Source: Bombardia bombarda (Eukaryota; Ascomycota; Sordariomycetes; Sordariales; Lasiosphaeriaceae). Taken from it: a stretch of 64,000 nt of DNA. The stretch covers positions 1,054,001-1,118,000 of the forward strand of contig JAULSR010000002.1 of assembly GCA_030512295.1 (NCBI GenBank). The letters run 5' to 3'. Below the pieces are notes generated by a model. That model worked only from the letters and a program-made list of their open reading frames with translations, ran no database searches and was not told the origin of the DNA. Made by a program: the position numbers and the translations under genes. This document shows positions 58,391 through 64,000 of the stretch, one piece after another (position 1 is the stretch's first letter; every line of letters starts with the position of its first letter).

Positions 58391-60092
58391 GTTTGTTTTT
58401 GCTTGGTTGGTGTGTTTATAGGGGTGTGTATACCTTTATGGATGCTCGTTGATGTGCTATGACAAAGGAGAGTGCCAGACTGTGAGGCCCACGCTGCTGA
58501 ACGTATTCGAGCACAAAGCGAACCAACAGTTATATATACATATTTACATACTAGAGAATTTGAGTACAGGAGCATCGAGGTAGTGGTTTGGAATCTTCAC
58601 GAATGTTGTGGAGTTGGTCTACTACCGAGTGCTGAAGGGGTAGAGGCTGCCCATGTTGAACCCGCGGTTTCTAAGCAGCAGGATTGGCTATTCTTCTGTT
58701 CGTATTTCTGCTCTGCATGTTTGTTGGTTGTTACATGCCTCTTTCATAATGGCGGAATTCTGTCTGTGGTTTATCTCGACTGAGACCGAGACCGACTGCA
58801 GTGGCCCAATGCGGTATTGTATGAGAGCCAATGTGAATCGAGCTGACATCATAGATGGTTCAATGCAACTTTGTACGTAAGCTACGGTTTTTGAGGAGCA
58901 ATATCATGATTGGTCTTTGGGATTGCTGGCTCCATCTGCTGACAGAGCCGAGATATTTCCTGATCTGGCATTGCCTATTTCATGATCCCGAGGATGAATA
59001 ATCCAACAGTTCGTACCCCATTCGTCAACTCGCCGGTGATGCGCATGGGTTTAACATTTGATCTGATCAAAGCACGCTCAGTGATCTACCTGTGATGACA
59101 GTGTTTCACTCAAGCAGTTGATCGAGGCATCTGCCACTTTGCAGTCACGTTGACCTCCAAAGCTTGTGTGGTTTTAGGTTGATAATAATGAAGTATTGTG
59201 CGGGACCTACTGTTAGTGATATCCCTTTTTTTCTGTGGGAGACTGGCCATTTCGGGTAGAATCTTTAACAAATCACTGTCATGAGTACCAACCCTCGGCG
59301 CTTTAGCTTATGCGTGTTTGAGTCTAGGAGATTAACCAGTTCGCCTATCCGACATGTTGAATGCACGGTCTTGTCTCAGGGGCATCCTGGCTTCGCTGAA
59401 GACAATGGCAGCCCAAATGCCAGTCAATACCCATTGTGGTCTGTTACTTTCTTCGAAGTTGGTGTGTTAATATACCTCTTTCGTGTAATGATTCCTTTCT
59501 CGTATATTACACACGGTGCGCAGAGATATCCCAGCTTCAGATATGGGAGGGGAGATCTCCAGCAAGCCGCAGTGAATATTCAAGGATGAGGCGCCTAATT
59601 CAGCTCGTGGTGGCTGCTGAAGTTCGCACCCACCTGCATTAACCGTGCCGTTGCCCACAGCAGCCCCCCACTAACGACAGCTATGGTAGGGTAGTAGGTA
59701 CCTAATTACCGATCAACCGCCTAGGTGGGCCTCTGATATGCCTTAAGCCTTTCGGGTATCACCGTCGCGCCACGACAACGTAATCCGTCTGGACGTCAAT
59801 GCTGCCCTCTACGACTCTTGGATATTGGAACTGAAGACACACACCAAAGCGCTGCTGGCTATTTTCCACCAGTCGCCCCTCGCCAGTTACGAGATAACTC
59901 CAGCCGCTTCTCAAGCTGCAGAGAATGCTACGCCTTGCTTTTTCTTGCTCTAATACGAAGGCGCGCGACGATTCGACGCGTATTGATACCTTGTGATTTT
60001 CCTCTTCAATTCCTGCTCTGGAGCAGTTGCCCCTATTATCTTTTCGAGAATTATTGTTCATTGTTGCGTGATTGCGTCCTCTGTCCCCCACC
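58391..60092. other. 1.7 kb intergenic
   Basis: Divergent promoters of the MDR oxidoreductase (minus) and the glutaredoxin (plus). No open frame with protein-like features is seen, and there is no transposon signature. Confidence 0.4.
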
Positions 60093-60899
60093 ATGCCGTC
60101 CCCAAGACGCGTCCGTATCCTCTTCTATGTCGTCTTAGCCGTCGTCATCACCACCCTCTTCTTCACCTCGCAGATGCGCCAGACGCGGGAGCCCGACACA
60201 CGCTCGATACAAGACTTTTACCACAAGACCCTGAATGCGATGGACGGGAAGCCAAGGACGCCCACCAAAGCCGCCGATAGCGATCAAGTGATCGTGGGGA
60301 CCAAAGATGTCGACGACGACGACATTGTGGCCAAGGCGATGGCAGAGCGCCTCCGACAGGCCGAGCAGATAGCCAAGGAGGCGGCCAACGCCAAAGCGCC
60401 CAACAAGCCAGACAAGCCCGACAACATTGTGGGAGTGGGGAGCTCGGCGAATGGACAGGCGGACGCGGTTCCCGAGACCGAGGAAGAGCATGCGATTGAA
60501 ACAGAGCTTAATTCCATACTGAAGAAGTCTCCTGGTGAGAGAGGATCCCCAGGCCGCAGCGATTACTACACGTGATGCTAACCTTTGCAATCACCAGTCA
60601 TTATCTTTTCGAAATCGTACTGCCCGTACTCGAAGAAGGCAAAGGAGATTCTGCTCGAGAAATACGCCATCGACCCCGTGCCCTTTGTGGTGGAGCTGAA
60701 CCAGCACCCGATGGGCATGCAGATACAGGCAAAGTTGGCTGACATGACGGGCAGAAGCACTGTACCCAACATCATGGTCAATGGCAAGAGCATTGGCGGT
60801 GGCGACGACATTGCCGAGTTTGCCAGGCAGAAGACACTGGCCGCCAAGATCAAGTCGTTTGGCGGGAAGAGGATCGAGGTGGTGGAGCGCCCTGCTTGA
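60093..60899 (+). CDS. membrane-anchored glutaredoxin (GRX6/GRX7-like)
   Basis: A 247-aa protein in two exons (intron 60535-60597). After a short basic start (MPSPRRVR) comes a signal-anchor helix (about 8-25, ILFYVVLAVVITTLFFT). A charged, probably lumenal linker follows, then a glutaredoxin domain from residue 148: VIIFSKSYCPYSKKAKEILL. The active site is C156-P-Y-S159; the CPYS resembles GRX7-type monothiol sites with one catalytic Cys. The GSH-binding TVP (STVPNIMVNGKSIGG) and the GGGDD motif are present. Yeast GRX6 and GRX7 are ER/Golgi type II proteins with this layout. Role: thiol redox control in the early secretory pathway, by homology. Confidence 0.9.
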
Positions 60900-62366
60900 A
60901 GGTTTCTGCGTTATGATTTGCGACGAGGATGCGACGAGACTTACTGGCCCGTAATCTTACTGGCGCTGTGGAGCTTATCCATCCCGCCCCCGTTGAAAGC
61001 CTTCCCGTCACAAGCCGCTTTCGACTATTCAACTTCAACATTTTGGGCAAGGTCTAGTCACGGGCTCCCAGGTTGAGGGCCTTTTCGGATCGGACGAAAG
61101 TATAGATATGCATTACAGGCGTTGGGGGTCTATTATCGGCTTACAGGCGGCAGGCACGGCATCACGGGTATGTCTTTCTCGCGTTTGCGTGTACGATACC
61201 AGACGGGACTTTGATAGTTGCCGAGAGGAGGCAGGCCATTGGATGAACGGAGTCGGTGATACGATACGGACTGGTCTTGCTGCTGATTACCTACCTCAAG
61301 TAATGAACCTTATGTGCTACAAACAGACTAAACGCTATTCGGCTCTCAAGGTGCTTCGATCTGGGCTTGGCGACTACCACCCAGCAGCGTATATAAGGCC
61401 TTGCAGTTCGCAGTCATCTTTCTACCCAGCAGCGCACTCCTTTCTTCCCACCAAGCTGCGCTCCATCTGCCCTCGACACAACGCTCCCTTGTCTATACAG
61501 TTACACACTCAACCATCTTGACAGCCGCGGGTTTTTATCTGCTTGTAGCGACGCAGCTTACATCTGTTGTTCACAGGGCAGCCATTTGGGTTATTTTACT
61601 AATCTCTAGGTACTCTGCGCAGGTCGTCAAGCCAGAGAGAGTCGGTCTTTCTTATTGGCCTCCTATTCACCCAAACTGCCTGGTAAGTAGGTGATTTGGC
61701 TTACGAAATAGATAGAGTGCGCCGACAGTCGGAAGGAGCCTTGAGAGTCAGAACCTTGATGGTTAGGTGCATGGCCACCCACTCGGTTGATCGTTGTGGT
61801 GGGCTCCTCCTTCCAGCCATCAAGGTTCTCGCACCCATGACGCTCCCGTCTGCCCTTCTACTTGTGCTGTTTAAGCGCGCCCACGCTCCTACGAATCCCG
61901 ACTCTTGCCTCTCCTAGATTTTCCTATTGCTTCTATTTTTGCTACTTGATCTTCTTCATCTGCCTTGATCCTAGATCTCATCTCTCTCTTTGCCAGTTTT
62001 ATTCGTACTAACTAGCGAAACAGTCTTTTGAGACCTCTCCTCCCCCAACCACCATAGCAACGCTAATCAAGGCATCCCGCGAGACTCTTTACCTGGAGGG
62101 AATCGCCTCTATCATACCCAATCCGCGGAACTCCCCTTCGTTAGTCCACGGGCCTTGAGTTGGTCACCTCAAGAGAACACCTAAACAGCCCAACTTCCCT
62201 CGAGCCCACAGAACTCACAACCTCGTCAGCCTCTGAACTCAACTCTGAACTCAACTCAGCAAGCCGCTCTCGGCCTCGTTATCAACGGCAATCGACCACT
62301 TACTTACCTTTCCCCACAAGCCAACCCAACCCACCAAACCTCTCACCCCCTACCAAAACACCAAAG
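60900..62366. other. intergenic
   Basis: 3' flank of the glutaredoxin gene and a long promoter/5' UTR of the F-box-like gene. The frame of the latter stays open upstream to 62160, but the sequence there is Ser/Pro/Thr-rich without an ATG context as good as 62367. Nothing else is recognised. Confidence 0.4.
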
Positions 62367-63560
62367 ATGCCAAACCTCAACCCCGACATCATAATCCACC
62401 TAGCCGAGCGCCTCGCCCTCCCCGACCTCTACAGCCTGATGGCAGCTAACAGCTTCCACCGCGGCCTCATCCTCAACTACGAGCACTCCATCGTCCGGGG
62501 ACGGCTCGCCCTGCTGCTCGAAAGCGATCCCTCGCAGCAGCAGCAGCAGCTGGCCACCACCTCGGGCACCGCCCTCTCGTCCAACGACCTCGCCCGCCAG
62601 GTCATCCCGCCCTACACGTTCCAGCTCGCCGAGGAGCTCGACCTCCGCCACCGGCGCGTGGCCGCGCTCTTCGCCGCCGGCCAGCCGCTGTCCCAGGCCA
62701 TCGACCGCACCAGCAGCTTCGTGGCGCTGCCCGCGCACGAGCGGGAGCGGCTCGTGGCGGGGCTGAAGCGCGCGTGCGGGCTGGCGGACCGGCTGGCGGA
62801 TGTGGTTGCCGAGGCTACGGTTGCGGCGGCGAGGGAGGTGGCACCAGCACCGCACCGGCCCGAGGTGGCGCTCAGGGCGAATCTGCGGAGGGTGTACCTC
62901 GCGCAGCTGGCGTTTGCCCGCTCGCTGTCGCTGCTGGATCTGGGGTACCTGTTCACGCTGACGACGCTGGCGGGGATGGCGTATGCGGCCGCCAACAATA
63001 GCCATGTGTCTGACCCGGCGGCGTGGGAGCGGGCGGTGGCGTTTAAGGAGGTAGTGTTGCGGCATGGGAGCATGGCGCTTTGGGGGCGTTTTGGGCCGCC
63101 GGGGAAGGTGGGCAATAGGAGTAGGAGTGGGAGTGGGAGTGGGAGTGGGAGTGGGAGTGGGAGTGGGAGTGGGAGTGGGAGTGGGAGTGGGAGTGGGAGT
63201 GGGAGTGGTGGTGGTGGTGGTGGTGGTCATGGGGATAATGTGTCTACGGCTGCTGCTGCCCTCCTTGCTTTGACCGCTCCGACCACCTCGCAATACCAGT
63301 TCATCGAGCTGACGATTGTTGCCATCATGGACGAGATCCATCGCTGGGAGATGGGCCAGGGGACCAATGATCTAACGACGGCCGAGGAGGAGGAGAATAT
63401 GGACAAGGTGCTGCCGGGGCTGAACATGACGATCAAGGATGCGTTTGTGGAGAGGTCGGGGTACGCGATCGAGAGGGTTGCGTGGGATATGGACATGATT
63501 GTGCTGATGCATGTTCGGGGGTTGGATGTTGGTGGGTTTGGGGTGAAGCGTTCGGAGTGA
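62367..63560 (+). CDS. hypothetical F-box-like protein with Gly-Ser repeat
   Basis: A single-exon 397-aa model. The N-terminus after ATG 62367 reads PDIIIHLAERLALPDLYSLM, the Leu-Pro pattern of an F-box, though the match is weak. A Q5 tract, an Ala/Arg-rich helical region and LGYLFTLTTLAGMAYAAANN follow. A tract of about 14 Gly-Ser dipeptides, then polyglycine, is coded by a simple repeat. The C-terminal EERSGYAIERVAWDMDMIVL-like end looks conserved. It could be a fungal F-box substrate receptor or an unrelated hypothetical protein. An in-frame upstream start at or after 62160 is possible but unlikely. Confidence 0.65.
   Translation: MPNLNPDIIIHLAERLALPDLYSLMAANSFHRGLILNYEHSIVRGRLALLLESDPSQQQQQLATTSGTALSSNDLARQVIPPYTFQLAEELDLRHRRVAALFAAGQPLSQAIDRTSSFVALPAHERERLVAGLKRACGLADRLADVVAEATVAAAREVAPAPHRPEVALRANLRRVYLAQLAFARSLSLLDLGYLFTLTTLAGMAYAAANNSHVSDPAAWERAVAFKEVVLRHGSMALWGRFGPPGKVGNRSRSGSGSGSGSGSGSGSGSGSGSGSGSGSGGGGGGGHGDNVSTAAAALLALTAPTTSQYQFIELTIVAIMDEIHRWEMGQGTNDLTTAEEEENMDKVLPGLNMTIKDAFVERSGYAIERVAWDMDMIVLMHVRGLDVGGFGVKRSE
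63125..63227. repeat. (GAGTGG)n and (GTG)n coding repeat
   Basis: About 14 hexamer units of GAGTGG followed by GTG repeats. In frame this gives (GS)n then polyglycine in the F-box-like protein. Near-perfect repetition makes it prone to length variation and also to assembly error. Confidence 0.95.
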
Positions 63561-64000
63561 GGATCCGGCCGTGGTTTATGATGAGATATGAGTGGATGGG
63601 GTACGAACGTTATCTTTTTTCTTTAGAGGTCTTTGCATTGGGTGTAGGAGTTGGGGTCGGGGTTTCTTTCTGTGCTTGCTTCCGGCAGGCTGTGTCTGTC
63701 TACATCACGGGCATACCTGTATACATACAGCGAAGACAAAGGGGGCTGAGGGAAGGAGTTTATGGGTTGTCTGTCTGGATACGTATGGCATTGCGGTGGG
63801 GATGGCGCTAGCATTCGATAATACACGGTTCGGCTTGGCTGGTAGGGATGGATGAAGAACATGATGAACGAGACATAAGCGAGGAATAGACGGCTGCTGC
63901 ATGGGATGGCATGACGGGTTGCATGTGCTGGCATTAGGATATCAAAAGGGGGCTTGCTAAGCTGGGAGTTACTCTTCTGCTTGTCTGTATTCCTTTGGTT
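63561..64000. other. right edge, 3' flank
   Basis: 3' flank of the F-box-like gene, up to the window edge. No gene is seen. Confidence 0.4.

Noticed and set aside
62400..63341. 313-codon minus-strand frame opposite the F-box-like gene
   Set aside because: Antisense shadow, including a (TP)n tract that is simply the reverse of the (GS)n repeat.

Overview
This is nuclear DNA of a filamentous ascomycete, most likely a Sordariomycete. The genes are eukaryotic housekeeping genes broken by short introns (about 41 to 300 nt) with GT..AG ends and CTRAY-type branch sites. Coding exons are GC-rich, and fungus-specific families are present, including the FunK1 kinase, a CAF120/SKG3-type PH protein, and the RAD53-like kinase with its SQ/TQ N-terminus. 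I assembled gene models by joining exons by hand and checking that phases add up.

Layout, left to right. 0.6-8.4 kb, minus strand: a mitochondrial PP2C phosphatase (azr1/PTC7 type) and a 1482-residue CAF120-like PH protein. 8.4-13.8 kb: a long stretch without a gene I can support. 13.8-17.7 kb, plus: a RAD53/CHK2-type checkpoint kinase. 18.7-24.4 kb, minus: a five-exon acylphosphatase hidden in apparent intergenic DNA, then VPS54 of the GARP tether. 24.3-28.6 kb: the most accessory-looking part, with an unrecognised small reading frame, a FunK1 kinase, a near-pure A+T island and an LTR-like sequence. 28.6-39.8 kb: V-ATPase subunit H, a Cys-rich single-pass surface protein, MTD1 of folate metabolism and MMS19/MET18. 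40.4-43.8 kb: SPC2 and EMC3 head to head, then RPC25 convergent with EMC3. 44.6-53.1 kb: a NUFIP1-like CCCH zinc finger protein, SIL1, a complex I 17.8 kDa-type subunit and a SET-domain protein. 53.6-63.6 kb: ribosomal protein S15, a secreted GH53 galactanase, an MDR-family oxidoreductase, a membrane-anchored glutaredoxin and an F-box-like protein with a Gly-Ser repeat.

I see no secondary-metabolite cluster, CRISPR, tRNA or rRNA gene, intact transposon, or obvious new multi-gene system. The genes are mostly independent. The clearest shared theme is the ER: SPC2, EMC3 and SIL1 lie within about 9.5 kb.

The most striking pattern is technical or evolutionary. Five otherwise intact genes (VPS54, SPC2, SIL1, the SET protein and the MDR oxidoreductase) each carry one frame break of the same sign, and in each case one extra C/G restores a full-length protein at a C/G run or doublet. 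This looks like homopolymer undercalling in the source assembly rather than five independent pseudogenes.
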